Assembly: GCF_009184425.1 (NCBI RefSeq)
Contig: NZ_WELG01000001.1
Span: forward strand, 596,933-660,932
Direction of reading: 5' to 3'
Length of the DNA: 64,000 bases
Source of the DNA: Flagellimonas olearia
Lineage (GTDB): Bacteria; Bacteroidota; Bacteroidia; Flavobacteriales; Flavobacteriaceae
A program made the position numbers and the translations under genes. The notes under the pieces were generated by a model. It saw only the letters and a program-made list of their open reading frames with translations, did no database searches and was not told the origin of the DNA. Numbering within the stretch: the first letter of the stretch is position 1; each line of letters opens with the position of its first letter. Positions 9,714 through 19,377 of the stretch are shown piece by piece.

Positions 9714-10628
9714 ATGGACACTAAATATTTTGATATTCAGGTAAATGGATATGGTGGGGTGGACTACAACCAGAATGATCTGACGTTGGAGGATTTGAAA
9801 CTATCTTGTTCAAAGTTGATGAATGATCATGTGGAAGGAATATTGGCAACCATTATAACAGCCAATTTTGATGCCATGGTCTTGCGAATCAAAAATCTGG
9901 TCAATTATCGAAAACAGGACAGTTTGATCGGGAAGATGATTAAAGGTATCCATTTGGAAGGACCTTTTATCAATAGGGAGGAAGGATATAGGGGCGCACA
10001 TCCCAAAAATCATATTTTAAGCCCCAACAGGGGAAAGTTGGAAGAACTGTTGGATGCTGCCGAAGGTTTATGTCGGGTGGTTACCTTGGCCCCTGAGATG
10101 GATTCCCATAATGTATTGACCAAATTTCTATACTCCAAAGATGTTATAGTCTCCGCAGGACATTGTAATCCAAGCTTGAAGGTCTTAAGATCGGCCATTG
10201 ATGCCGGATTAAGTATGTTTACCCACTTGGGAAACGGGTGTCCCCAAGTATTGCCAAGGCATGATAATATTATTCAAAAAGTACTTTCCCTGAGTGGAGC
10301 CATCAAAATATGCTTTATAGCGGACGGGGTCCACGTTCCATTTTATGCGCTAAAAAATTACATCAGTATGGCAGGAGTGGAAAATTGTATGATCACTACG
10401 GACGCAATGGCAGCTTCCGGTGCTGGACCAGGGAGGTACCGGTTTAATGATATAGAGCTGGAAGTGGGAGAGGATAGGGTGGTCAGGGAACCCGGAAAGC
10501 TGAACTTTTCTGGTTCGGCATTGGACATGAAATCCAGTGCCCTTAATCTAAAAAAAGAACTTGGATTTAGCGAAGAGGAGATCCATAAGCTCACATATGC
10601 GAATCCATTACAACTATTAAAGTTTTAA
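9714..10628 (+). CDS. nagA: N-acetylglucosamine-6-phosphate deacetylase
   Basis: A 304-residue amidohydrolase of the NagA family that removes acetate from GlcNAc-6-phosphate. Recognisable sites are FDIQVNGYGG (a Gln-x-Asn version of the first metal motif, as in E. coli NagA), the metal ligand Glu82 in HLEGPF, His150 in SAGHCNP, His171 in FTHLGNG and the catalytic Asp230 in TTDAMAASG. It is shorter than the usual 370-390 residues because the small N-terminal beta-sandwich domain is reduced to a few residues; part of the C-terminal strand pair is kept. nagB follows after four bases, so the two are cotranscribed. I see no promoter in the 155-base spacer upstream. Confidence 0.92.
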   Translation: MDTKYFDIQVNGYGGVDYNQNDLTLEDLKLSCSKLMNDHVEGILATIITANFDAMVLRIKNLVNYRKQDSLIGKMIKGIHLEGPFINREEGYRGAHPKNHILSPNRGKLEELLDAAEGLCRVVTLAPEMDSHNVLTKFLYSKDVIVSAGHCNPSLKVLRSAIDAGLSMFTHLGNGCPQVLPRHDNIIQKVLSLSGAIKICFIADGVHVPFYALKNYISMAGVENCMITTDAMAASGAGPGRYRFNDIELEVGEDRVVREPGKLNFSGSALDMKSSALNLKKELGFSEEEIHKLTYANPLQLLKF

Positions 10629-10632
10629 ATTA

Positions 10633-11358
10633 ATGAACATCGAAATTTTTGAAACCAAAAAAGAGTTGGGTGTGGCCGCTGCCAATAAAGGGGCCGAACT
10701 TATTGATGAGGCCATTAAAAGGAACGGGAAGGCCAATATCGTTCTTGCAACAGGGACTTCACAATTTGAAACCTTGGAAGAATTGGTCAAAAAGGAGTTG
10801 GATTGGACCAAGGTAACCTGTTTTCATTTGGATGAATATATTGGAATACCGATGACACATTCCGCGTCCTTTGGAAAATACTTAAAGGAACGGTTTGTTG
10901 ATAAGACGAACATTGGTGAATTCAACTTTATTAATGGTGAGACCAATCCTAAAGAAGAATGTAAACGACTCAATGCTAGAATCGATAAGGTGTCGATTGA
11001 TGTGACTTTTGCCGGAATTGGGGAAAATGGGCATTTGGCATTTAATGATCCTCCCGCCAATTTCGATACCAACGAGCCCTACATCATTGTTGAATTGGAC
11101 GAAGCCTGTAAAAGGCAACAAATGGGGGAGGGGTGGTTTAAAAGTTTGACTGAGGTTCCGAAAGGAGCAATCACCATGTCAATCAAACAAATATTAAAAT
11201 CAAAAAATATTATTTGTTCCATTCCTGACAAGCGTAAGGACATAGCAGTGAAAAATACCATTGAAAACAAGATTACTCCCAATATTCCTGCTTCGATTCT
11301 ACGGACCCATACATCAACTTGGCTATATCTTGATAAAGAAGCTGCTTTGCTACTATGA
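10633..11358 (+). CDS. nagB: glucosamine-6-phosphate deaminase
   Basis: A 241-residue enzyme converting glucosamine-6-phosphate to fructose-6-phosphate and ammonia. The sugar-phosphate isomerase motif FHLDEYIG (Asp67) and the catalytic loop GIGENGHLAFNDPP (His134) are clear. Relative to E. coli NagB the loop has Asn for the Asp before Gly-His and Asp for the following Glu, a variant seen in other bacterial NagB-like proteins. With nagA it feeds amino sugar into glycolysis. A 6-phosphogluconolactonase-like side branch of the family is possible but unlikely next to nagA. Confidence 0.92.
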   Translation: MNIEIFETKKELGVAAANKGAELIDEAIKRNGKANIVLATGTSQFETLEELVKKELDWTKVTCFHLDEYIGIPMTHSASFGKYLKERFVDKTNIGEFNFINGETNPKEECKRLNARIDKVSIDVTFAGIGENGHLAFNDPPANFDTNEPYIIVELDEACKRQQMGEGWFKSLTEVPKGAITMSIKQILKSKNIICSIPDKRKDIAVKNTIENKITPNIPASILRTHTSTWLYLDKEAALLL

Positions 11359-11495
11359 AATATAAAGGAATGCAGATCGAAATATTGAAATGACCGTCAG
11401 CCCAATCGAGAGGAATCCGTTATGATCTCCTTGGACCAAGATGGAGAGAGGGTCAACCGTCCACTGTTATTGTAAGAACCAAAATATATACTAAA

Positions 11496-12617
11496 ATGAA
11501 AGCTTTGCCAACAATTCTTTTTTTAATGATGTCCTTACTGGTTTATCCGCAAGAGGAGCAAGCCTCGGCCAAAAAACAAGAACTGGATTATATAAATTTA
11601 TTCAATGCCGAGGACCGGGAAGATGTTTCCTGTTATAGAATACCTTCAATCATTACTGCCCAAAATGGGGATTTGATCGCGGCCATTGATGAAAGAGTCC
11701 CTTCATGTGGAGATTTGAAGTTGAGCAAGGATATAAATATCGTTATTCGACGTAGTGACGATAGTGGAGATTCATGGTCTGAAATCGAAACCGTGGTCGA
11801 TTACCCCTTGGGCCGATCGGCTTCCGACCCGTCCATGATCGTAGATGAAACGACCGGTGTGATTTTCCTGTTTTTTAATTTTATGGATTTGGATAAGGAA
11901 AAGGATGTCTATTATTTAAAAGTGATTAAGAGCACGGACCATGGGAAAACCTGGAGCCTTCCTGTTGACTTAACCTCGCAAATCACTAAACCGGAATGGC
12001 GCAATGATTTTAAATTCATTACATCAGGGAGAGGCACCCAAACTAGAAATGGCAAATTACTGCATACTTTGGTGAACAAGGAGAATGGGCTTCACCTCTT
12101 CGGAAGCGATGACCATGGGGAGAGTTGGTATTTGATCGATACCCCGATCCTACCAGGAAATGAGTCCAAGGTGATAGAATTGGTAGATGGGACATGGATG
12201 ATCAATAGCAGGGTAAAGGGAAATGGAGAAAGGTACGTCCATTTATCGTCTGATGAAGGAAAAAGTTGGGTGTCCAAATCCGACCCATCCCTTATTGATC
12301 CAGGTTGTAATGCGAGTTTGATCAGATACACTTCAATCAATGATGGGGCAGACAAAAATAGACTTCTCTTTTCCAATGCAAGAATGAGGGATGACCGTAA
12401 AAACATGACCATAAGAATAAGTTATGATGAAGGAAAGACATGGACGGAAGGGAAGACCATTTATCAAGGGAGCTCGGCTTATTCATCAATGACCATTCTT
12501 CCCAATGGGGATATAGGTTTGTTTTTTGAAAAGGATAAGTATAGGGAGAATGCATTTGTTCGTGTTACTTTGGAGTGGTTGACCGATGGAAGGGATTGCT
12601 ATAAAAAAACCAAATGA
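11496..12617 (+). CDS. exo-alpha-sialidase, GH33
   Basis: A 373-residue secreted six-bladed propeller. It has a cleavable signal peptide (about 18 residues), the YRIP motif carrying the first arginine of the carboxylate-binding triad (Arg48), and five Asp-box repeats of the S-x-D-x-G-x-x-W type, including SDDSGDSW, STDHGKTW and SYDEGKTW. The C-terminal AYSSMTILPNGDIGLFFE contains the expected tyrosine nucleophile (Tyr329) and its partner Glu. These features mark a true GH33 enzyme rather than a generic BNR protein. It would release terminal sialic acid or a related nonulosonic acid such as Kdn. It follows nagB after 137 bases with no recognisable feature. Confidence 0.92.
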   Translation: MKALPTILFLMMSLLVYPQEEQASAKKQELDYINLFNAEDREDVSCYRIPSIITAQNGDLIAAIDERVPSCGDLKLSKDINIVIRRSDDSGDSWSEIETVVDYPLGRSASDPSMIVDETTGVIFLFFNFMDLDKEKDVYYLKVIKSTDHGKTWSLPVDLTSQITKPEWRNDFKFITSGRGTQTRNGKLLHTLVNKENGLHLFGSDDHGESWYLIDTPILPGNESKVIELVDGTWMINSRVKGNGERYVHLSSDEGKSWVSKSDPSLIDPGCNASLIRYTSINDGADKNRLLFSNARMRDDRKNMTIRISYDEGKTWTEGKTIYQGSSAYSSMTILPNGDIGLFFEKDKYRENAFVRVTLEWLTDGRDCYKKTK

Positions 12618-12865
12618 AATCAATGATTAAAATATGAGGAAAACCATCAATTCTATTTTAGGTGATTACGGGTATAACGTACTTGTGTTCATTATGGGTT
12701 GTTACCGGAAAGTTACGTCCGTATGGAGGGGACATGTTTATAGTGAAACCATAGTTGATAGGGAAGCGGTTGGTGGAAATCTTGTTGCTGTTCGTGAATG
12801 CTTCGATAAAAAGCATACTTCATCCAAGCTTTGATCAAAAAAATCACTGATAAGTAAACTCTTTT
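12618..12865. other. non-coding spacer before the kinase promoter
   Basis: A 66-codon frame (12,634-12,834) exists here but resembles no family and has an irregular composition, so I do not call it a gene. Nothing else is recognised until the promoter and operator described next. Confidence 0.4.
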
Positions 12866-12913
12866 TTTGAAGTTTAAAATTAAATGTATATTCTTGCTTA
12901 ATCGATAAAGCAA
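12866..12913 (+). promoter_or_regulatory. promoter with LacI operator O1 (kinase-fucI operon)
   Basis: A -33 box TTTG (12866-12869) is followed after 19 bases by a -7 box TATTCTTG (12889-12896; one mismatch to TAnnTTTG). A near-perfect 20-base palindrome, TTGCTTAATCGATAAAGCAA, spans 12894-12913 and covers the end of the -7 box and the expected start site. The kinase ATG follows 19 bases later. Its half-site TTGCTT matches the operators at the lacI gene and upstream of the oxidoreductase. Binding by the locus LacI regulator would block transcription. Confidence 0.8.
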
Positions 12914-12932
12914 AAACTTTTTTAATCGTAAT

Positions 12933-14615
12933 ATGAATATGGGAATTACCATTGGAGTGGATTTTGGGACAGATTCTGTCAGAATACAGGCTGTAGATAC
13001 GAACAATGGGGAAGTCTTGGCAAATGGAAGTGCCCCTTATGAGAGGTGGGGGAAAGGCATGTATTGTCAACCTGAAAAATCCCGATTTCGACAACACCCC
13101 ATGGATCATATTCAAAGTTTTGAAAGAGCAATGTTTCAAACCATTGCAATGATGTGTAAAGAAGATTTGGAATCGGTCAAAGGTATCTCCGTGGCCAGTA
13201 CGGGAAGTTCACCCATAGCAGTGGATGAAATGGGTATTGCATTATCCATGACGGAAGAATTTTCAGAAAACCCAAATGCCATGTTCTTTTTGTGGAAGGA
13301 TCATTCCGCCATAGAAGAGGCCGACGAAGTAAACAGATTGTGTCATGACCGGTGTTCTGTTGATTATACAAAATATGTTGGTGGTGAGTATTCCTCTGAA
13401 TGGTATTGGGCCAAATTGCTATATGTGTTAAGGGAGGATTCGATGGTCAAGGATAAAATATTCTCTTGGGTCGAACACTGTGATTGGTTTACGGCTTTGC
13501 TTACTGGGAATACGGATCCACTTCAATTGAAGAGAAGTAGGTGTGCGGCAGGTCATAAGGCCATGTGGCATGAGGAGTGGGGCGGATTTCCACCATTGGA
13601 CTTTTTTGTACGGTTGGACCCAATTTTGGGAGGAATACGCAAAAGGTTGGGTAGTGTCACCTATACCTCAGAACAAGTTTCCGGAACCTTATCCAAGCAA
13701 TGGGCAGATAAGTTTGGATTTCCACCAAATACGATAATTGGTGTTGGTTCATTGGATGCACATATCGGAGCCATAGGCGGAGAGATAACGGAAGGTTGGT
13801 TGGTCAAGGTCATGGGGACATCCACCTGTGATATGCTTATAGCACCAAAAGAAACCATCGGCGGGCCGATCAAAGGTATCTGTGGACAGGTAGATGGATC
13901 TATTCTTCCAGGAATGATTGGGTTGGAGGCAGGCCAAGCTGCTTTTGGTGATGTATATGCGTGGTTTGGCAAGATGCTTATTTGGCCATTGAATCAAATT
14001 CTTGAGAACGATGAAAGTATTGATGTTGAAATCAAGCAGAATATCCAAAAAAAAGTGACCCAAACCATATTGCAGACATTAACATTTGCTGCAGAAGGAA
14101 TGATGGGCGATGTAAGTGGACCTGTGGCCTTGGATTGGTTCAATGGAAGACGGACTCCCTACTCCAACCAAACGGTCAAAGGTGGAATCTATGGTCTTGA
14201 TATAGGCACTACTGCACCAGCCATATTCAAATCTTTGGTCGAGGCTACTGCTTTTGGTTCTAAAGACATAATAGAACATTTTAAAGGACAAGGGGTGCAA
14301 GTTCATGGAATAATTGGAATTGGCGGGGTGGCGTATAAGTCGAATTTTGTCATGCAGGTCCTTGCCGATGTGCTTGACCAACCGATCAAGGTCATAAAAT
14401 CTGAACAACCGGTTGCCTTGGGTGCAGCTATGGCAGCTGCCGTATCCGCGAAAATCCATCATTCTTTTGGACAGGCCCAAAAAAGGATGGGAGCTGGTTT
14501 TGACAAAGAATTTATTCCGAATCCGATCAATACCCAGAAATACAAAAGACTATATGAAGGATATAAAAGTTTTGGAGGATTTGTGGAAGAAGGTGCATTA
14601 TCAAGAGAATACTGA
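12933..14615 (+). CDS. FGGY-family carbohydrate kinase, ribulokinase-like
   Basis: A 560-residue ATP-dependent sugar kinase closest in layout to L-ribulokinase (AraB). The N-terminal phosphate-binding motif [10 protein letters not shown], the FRQHPMDHI segment, [13 protein letters not shown], and the C-terminal ATP-site motif [18 protein letters not shown] are clear. Length (about 560) also fits AraB rather than the shorter fuculokinase or xylulokinase. It lies 41 bases upstream of L-fucose isomerase and shares its operator-controlled promoter, so the real substrate may be a ketose produced by that isomerase, such as L-fuculose or D-ribulose. No matching phosphate aldolase (FucA) is present in the window. 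Confidence 0.85.
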   Translation: MNMGITIGVDFGTDSVRIQAVDTNNGEVLANGSAPYERWGKGMYCQPEKSRFRQHPMDHIQSFERAMFQTIAMMCKEDLESVKGISVASTGSSPIAVDEMGIALSMTEEFSENPNAMFFLWKDHSAIEEADEVNRLCHDRCSVDYTKYVGGEYSSEWYWAKLLYVLREDSMVKDKIFSWVEHCDWFTALLTGNTDPLQLKRSRCAAGHKAMWHEEWGGFPPLDFFVRLDPILGGIRKRLGSVTYTSEQVSGTLSKQWADKFGFPPNTIIGVGSLDAHIGAIGGEITEGWLVKVMGTSTCDMLIAPKETIGGPIKGICGQVDGSILPGMIGLEAGQAAFGDVYAWFGKMLIWPLNQILENDESIDVEIKQNIQKKVTQTILQTLTFAAEGMMGDVSGPVALDWFNGRRTPYSNQTVKGGIYGLDIGTTAPAIFKSLVEATAFGSKDIIEHFKGQGVQVHGIIGIGGVAYKSNFVMQVLADVLDQPIKVIKSEQPVALGAAMAAAVSAKIHHSFGQAQKRMGAGFDKEFIPNPINTQKYKRLYEGYKSFGGFVEEGALSREY

Positions 14616-14656
14616 AGGTACGAACAGTAATTACCGTAATCGCTAAAAATTTTATA

Positions 14657-16441
14657 ATGGCAGTAAACAACAATCTATTGAAAGCCTATCCCAAAGTAGG
14701 TATAAGACCAGTAATCGATGCTCGATTGGGAGGTGTCCGGGAATCATTGGAGAAGACCACCATGGGTATGGCGGAAAAAGTTTCAAAACTAATTTCGGAC
14801 AACTTAAAATATGGTGACGGAACTTCTGTCCAATGTGTCATTGCAGATACAACGATAGGAAGGGTCCCTGAGGCGGAAGCCTGTGAGCAAAAGTTCGCTA
14901 GGGAAGGGGTAGGTCTTTCCATTACAGTAACGCCTTGTTGGTGCTATGGGACCGAAACCATTGACATGAACCCAACAAGACCAAAGGCAATATGGGGATT
15001 CAATGGTACGGAAAGACCCGGGGCGGTTTACTTGGCCGCCGCCTTGGCGGGACATGTGCAAAAAGGACTTCCGGCATTCGGTATTTATGGGGTTGATGTA
15101 CAGGATAATGACAGTGATCACCTGCCTGATGATGTAAGGGAGCGTTTATTGCAGTTTGCCCGATCAGGTTTGGTAGTTGCCCAAATCAAGGGTAAGTCCT
15201 ATCTGTCCATCGGATCGGTATCCATGGGTATTGCAGGTTCAATTGTGGATGAGGTTTTTTTTCAGGATTATTTGGGGATGAGAAACGAGTATGTGGATAT
15301 GAGTGAAATTAACCGTAGAATGCTAAATGGGATTTTTGACCGAAATGAATTTGGAGAAGCGATGACCTGGGTGAAGGAGAAATGCAAGGAAGGCCGGAAT
15401 AGAAATCCCGAATATCTCAAAAAATCCAGGGAACGTATGGATGAGGAGTGGGAAATGATTGTAAAGATGACCTTGATATGTAGGGATTTAATGGTAGGTA
15501 ATCCAGCGTTGGAAGAGTTGGGATTTGGTGAGGAAGCATTGGGACATAATGCCATAGCGGCGGGTTTCCAAGGTCAGCGACAATGGAATGACTATATGCC
15601 CAATGGAGACTTTATGGAAGCCATTCTAAATTCTTCCTTTGATTGGAATGGATTGCGGCCGCCGTTTATAATGGCTACAGAGAATGATTGCCTGAACGGT
15701 GTGTCCATGCTTTTGGGATATCTTCTTACAAACCAAGCACAAGTGTTCTCTGATGTAAGAACTTATTGGAGTCCGGAATCCGTAAAGAGGGTGACGGACC
15801 ATGTCTTGGAAGGCAGGGCGGCCAACGGGATCATCCATTTGATCAATTCTGGTTCATCAACCTTGGACGGGACCGGAAAACAAGAGAAAAATGGTTTGCC
15901 CGCTATGAAACCTTTTTGGGAAATAACTGATGAGGAAGTGGAAGAATGTCTAAGGGCGACTGATTGGCCTCCAGCAATGTATGAATACTTTGGGGGAGGA
16001 GGATATTCGTCCCGTTTTGTAACCAAAGGAGGAATGCCTGTGACCATGTATCGAATCAATCTTGTAAAGGGGTTGGGACCGGTAATGCAGATTGCAGAGG
16101 GTTGGACAGTTGAACTCCCAAAAGACGTTCATGACACATTGGATGAAAGAACAAACCCTACATGGCCCACTACCTGGTTCGTTCCTAGGCTATGTGAGAA
16201 ACCAGGGTTCAAGGATGTATATTCTGTAATGGCCAATTGGGGAGCTAACCATTGTGCATTCAGCTATGGACATTATGGCCATGATCTGATCACTGTTTGC
16301 TCCATGCTAAGAATACCTGTGAATATGCACAATATTGAAGAGGGTGGTATTTTTAGGCCAAAGGATTGGGCCTCTTTTGGGATGGATTGTGAATCTGCGG
16401 ACTATAGGGCCTGTATAAATTATGGACCTCTATACAAATAG
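14657..16441 (+). CDS. fucI: L-fucose isomerase
   Basis: A 594-residue ketol isomerase converting L-fucose to L-fuculose (also D-arabinose to D-ribulose). It aligns by eye along its length with E. coli FucI (591 residues). The catalytic and manganese ligands correspond to Glu342 (ATENDCLNG), Asp366 (FSDVRTYW) and His532 (NWGANH). Other family blocks are [12 protein letters not shown] and MGIAGSIVD. It is second in the operon with the ribulokinase-like gene. The LacI gene follows. This is the clearest sign that fucose is part of the target glycan. Confidence 0.95.
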   Translation: MAVNNNLLKAYPKVGIRPVIDARLGGVRESLEKTTMGMAEKVSKLISDNLKYGDGTSVQCVIADTTIGRVPEAEACEQKFAREGVGLSITVTPCWCYGTETIDMNPTRPKAIWGFNGTERPGAVYLAAALAGHVQKGLPAFGIYGVDVQDNDSDHLPDDVRERLLQFARSGLVVAQIKGKSYLSIGSVSMGIAGSIVDEVFFQDYLGMRNEYVDMSEINRRMLNGIFDRNEFGEAMTWVKEKCKEGRNRNPEYLKKSRERMDEEWEMIVKMTLICRDLMVGNPALEELGFGEEALGHNAIAAGFQGQRQWNDYMPNGDFMEAILNSSFDWNGLRPPFIMATENDCLNGVSMLLGYLLTNQAQVFSDVRTYWSPESVKRVTDHVLEGRAANGIIHLINSGSSTLDGTGKQEKNGLPAMKPFWEITDEEVEECLRATDWPPAMYEYFGGGGYSSRFVTKGGMPVTMYRINLVKGLGPVMQIAEGWTVELPKDVHDTLDERTNPTWPTTWFVPRLCEKPGFKDVYSVMANWGANHCAFSYGHYGHDLITVCSMLRIPVNMHNIEEGGIFRPKDWASFGMDCESADYRACINYGPLYK

Positions 16442-16541
16442 AAACTCAACTATGCCACTGCATTTCGTTGATGGTAATGGAACAACGAACAGAAAGGATT
16501 GGACTGTCAATTTGAGACCGATTTCATGGCTTATTTTTTTA

Positions 16542-16590
16542 TTTGTGCGATACATAATTATTCTTTACGTTTGTTTAAACGTTAAAGCAT
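16542..16590 (+). promoter_or_regulatory. lacI promoter with operator O2
   Basis: A full Bacteroidota promoter: -33 TTTG (16542-16545), 20-base spacer, -7 TACGTTTG (16566-16573, exact TAnnTTTG). The operator TTGTTTAAACGTTAAAGCAT lies at 16571-16590 and begins at the sixth base of the -7 box, the same register as at the kinase promoter. The regulator start codon is two bases after the operator, so the site should mediate tight autoregulation. The promoter position also shows that an in-frame upstream ATG (16422) is not the real start. Confidence 0.85.
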
Positions 16591-16592
16591 TT

Positions 16593-17606
16593 ATGGGGTC
16601 TCCAGTGTCATTAAAAGATATAGCGAACAAAGTTGGTGTGTCCATTCCATTGGTTTCTTATGTGTTGACCGGTAAGGGAAAACAAAATAGGGTATCGGAA
16701 GAAACAGCTGAAAAAATCCTTAAAGTGGCCAAAGAATTAAATTATCAGCCAAATTTAAGTGCCCGAAGTTTAAAGACCAATAAAACAAAGACAATTGGGG
16801 TCATCCTGGCCGATATCTCAAACCCATTCTTTTCGAATATGGCCAGAGTCATTGAAGATGAAGCGTTTTTGAGGGACTATACGGTGATTTTTGGATCTTC
16901 CGATGAAAAGATTGAAAAGTTTGATAAGGTCTTGGAGTTTATGTTGAGTAGGCAGGTGGATGGTTTTATCATAGCTCCACCTGAGGGCTCCAAAGCATCG
17001 ATATCCGAGTTATTGAAGAATAAAAACAATGTGGTATTGATCGATAGATATTTTGAAGATTTGGATGCAAACTTTGTCATTGTTGATAATGTCGCAGCTT
17101 CTTTATCGGCCACCAATTATTTGATAAAAAAGGGATATAAGAGAATAGCAACTATTGCCTATAAATCAAAATTGGCCCATTTTGACGATAGATGTCGTGG
17201 GTATTATAAGGCTCTTGAACAGGCCGGTATGTCTCTTGACGAGAATCTTGTGGTAAAGATAGAGAGAGGTTCTTCGAAGAAGGATATGGGAAAAGCTATT
17301 GATGAGCTCATCGGTAATGATCTGGCGGACGCCATTTTTTTTCAGACCAACACTTTGGCCGAAGAAGGAATTCGACAAATGCTTGGGAAGGATAGGGAAA
17401 CTTTAAAGAAAATTGGGGTTATGGTGTTCGACCAAAATTCTGCGTATCATTTTTTGGAAAATCATATCCCTTACATGAACCAACCAATCAAACAAATGGG
17501 CAAAGCTGCACTAGCAATGCTTATCGATAATATACAGAGTAAATATAATGGAGCCATAAAAAAATTGCAGTTAAAAACTACATTGGGTGGTATAGAGGAG
17601 GAATGA
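16593..17606 (+). CDS. LacI-family transcriptional regulator of the locus
   Basis: A 337-residue repressor. The N-terminal helix-turn-helix and hinge are typical (SLKDIANKVGVSIPLVSYVL, then NYQPNLSARSL), followed by a periplasmic-binding-protein-like effector domain (TIGVILADISNPFF, VDGFIIAPPEGS, DNVAASLSATNYLIKKGYKRIA). I place the start at 16593 because the frame upstream would run through the promoter and operator. Five copies of the operator in the locus, one at its own promoter, indicate that it controls the kinase-fucI operon, itself, the second propeller/aldolase/symporter group and the oxidoreductase operon. The inducer is unknown. Confidence 0.93.
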   Translation: MGSPVSLKDIANKVGVSIPLVSYVLTGKGKQNRVSEETAEKILKVAKELNYQPNLSARSLKTNKTKTIGVILADISNPFFSNMARVIEDEAFLRDYTVIFGSSDEKIEKFDKVLEFMLSRQVDGFIIAPPEGSKASISELLKNKNNVVLIDRYFEDLDANFVIVDNVAASLSATNYLIKKGYKRIATIAYKSKLAHFDDRCRGYYKALEQAGMSLDENLVVKIERGSSKKDMGKAIDELIGNDLADAIFFQTNTLAEEGIRQMLGKDRETLKKIGVMVFDQNSAYHFLENHIPYMNQPIKQMGKAALAMLIDNIQSKYNGAIKKLQLKTTLGGIEEE

Positions 17607-17623
17607 TTTTTTTTTTCATTAAA

Positions 17624-17643
17624 TTGCTTAAACGTTTAAATTG
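17624..17643 (+). promoter_or_regulatory. LacI operator O3
   Basis: TTGCTTAAACGTTTAAATTG, 17 bases after the lacI stop and about 270 bases before the next gene. Centre AAACGTTT is a perfect palindrome. The -7 and -33 boxes that accompany O1 and O2 are poor here, so it may be an auxiliary site or serve a weak promoter. The remaining spacer to 17,911 shows no gene or clear signal. Confidence 0.65.
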
Positions 17644-17911
17644 ATGATTCCAAACCTTAATGTACAAGTAAATGTATATCCAACCATATAAACACGGTGA
17701 GTGTCTTAAGAGGTCTGGATAAAGTGAACAATAATAACAAGGTGCCCTAGATAGGATGGGGTATCTGTCCAAGTATATATGAATAATAAATGGATCGAAT
17801 GTGCTTGGGGAATAGCTAATCAATTGCTTGGCAAGGAACATTTGGGGCAACTTATAGGGATACCAAAAAGCATTAACTTAATCAATGAATCAGTAACAAA
17901 CTTTTTTAAAA

Positions 17912-19102
17912 ATGGAATACAGTTTTAGAATAACCGAAAAGTATATGCAAAACATAGTTAAGGTGCTACTTATACTTATATTTTTTCAAGTTGATAGGGG
18001 ATGGTCCCAGAGTAATGACTGGAATATTGAACATGATATAGTGTTCTATGAAGAAGGGAAATATGGAGGGTGGCCGGCGAATCATGGCATGTGGACTTGG
18101 GACGGTGAGATATTGGTCGGTTATGTCGAAGCCTCATATTTGGAAAAGAATAAAGGGCTTCATACGTATGACGCTTCAACTTCAAAAAGTAAATATGCCC
18201 GAAGCTTGGACGGGGGAGATAGCTGGACAACTTCGGATGCTTTTGAAATGGGACAAAAAACTTGGGGGCACAACCATCGTATGTCCGAAGATAAAGCGAA
18301 AAAACCTATGGTCCTGACAGAACCCATTAAAGATTTTACAGCGCCTGGTTTTGCACTGACCTTTACACGACATAACAATGATTATGGCCCGTCGCAGTTT
18401 TACTATTCAAGTGACAAAGGGAGAACATGGAAAGGAGCATTTGAATTTCCAAACCTTGGGACTGGGGGTATTGCGAACCGAACGGATTACATCATTGATG
18501 GAAAACAAACATTGACCGTCTTCATTACCGCTGCCAAGTCCAATGGAGAAGAGGGAAGGGTGGGTATGGCCCGAACCCAGGATGGTGGATTAACGTGGAA
18601 ATTGGAATCATGGATTACCTCGGAGCATGATGGCTTTGATATTATGCCCTCCTCACTTCGTCTTTCCGATACAGAACTGTTCACAACAATCCGAACCCGT
18701 ACTGAAGACGGATTGGATTATATTTCCGCCTACCGCTCTCAGGATAATGGAAAGTCTTGGGAAAGACTTAAGAATCCAGTTTTACATACGGGAAGAGGTG
18801 GGTCACCCCCAGCATTGGTCAAATTGAAAGATGGTAGATTGGCATTGGGATATATATTTAGGAGTGATAATGGATCTAGGGTGCATCTAAAACTAAGCAA
18901 GGATAATGGTGCTACTTGGGGTGATGAAATAACGTTACGTTGTGGTGATGGGGCAAATAGGGATGTTGGTTACCCTAGAATGACCCAAAGACCGGATGGA
19001 AAACTTGTAATGGTATATTATTGGAACCATGCGCTTACCAACAAAGAGAAGCCTTATAGGTATATCGCATCGACAATTTTTGATCCGTCACAATTCGATT
19101 AG
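17912..19102 (+). CDS. secreted Asp-box (BNR) propeller, sialidase-like
   Basis: A 396-residue exported protein; the start may be 17912 or the ATG at 17945 (MQNIVKVLLILIFF), which gives a more usual signal peptide. Asp-box repeats are visible: SLDGGDSWT, SSDKGRTWK, TQDGGLTWK, SQDNGKSWE, SKDNGATWG. The first blade has WPANHGMWTWDGE in place of the GH33 YRIP motif, and the C terminus lacks the Tyr-Ser-Ser-Met nucleophile segment. It is therefore a propeller related in fold to sialidases but probably with other chemistry. It stands downstream of lacI and O3 and upstream of the NanA/DapA-like aldolase. Confidence 0.75.
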   Translation: MEYSFRITEKYMQNIVKVLLILIFFQVDRGWSQSNDWNIEHDIVFYEEGKYGGWPANHGMWTWDGEILVGYVEASYLEKNKGLHTYDASTSKSKYARSLDGGDSWTTSDAFEMGQKTWGHNHRMSEDKAKKPMVLTEPIKDFTAPGFALTFTRHNNDYGPSQFYYSSDKGRTWKGAFEFPNLGTGGIANRTDYIIDGKQTLTVFITAAKSNGEEGRVGMARTQDGGLTWKLESWITSEHDGFDIMPSSLRLSDTELFTTIRTRTEDGLDYISAYRSQDNGKSWERLKNPVLHTGRGGSPPALVKLKDGRLALGYIFRSDNGSRVHLKLSKDNGATWGDEITLRCGDGANRDVGYPRMTQRPDGKLVMVYYWNHALTNKEKPYRYIASTIFDPSQFD

Positions 19103-19377
19103 TGTCACTTATAAATAGAACAAGTTGAAAAAATGGTCTATCAAGTTTTGACATGGAAATACGTGCCATTTGAAAAGAATAGGGCTTAATATCAAAAAAG
19201 AGGACTGCCTGCAAGTAATGGCAGATTCTAAATTGCATTCATGTGTTAATTAGGGCATTTTGACCATTCATCTTTGGCTTCCCTTAAATAGCACAGGGCA
19301 TACTTTTTGGTGAGGTTGTCAAACCATGGGAATAGATTCGTAACAACCCTGATCTTAAAGAAAAGCAAAAAACAATA

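Noticed and set aside
12634-12834. 66-codon + strand frame after the sialidase
   Set aside because: Irregular composition, no recognised family, no clear ribosome-binding site, and it ends inside the spacer before a defined promoter.
16422-16592. In-frame N-terminal extension of the LacI regulator
   Set aside because: The segment contains an exact promoter and the operator, and the family begins at MGSPVSLKDIA; the extension is not translated as part of the regulator.
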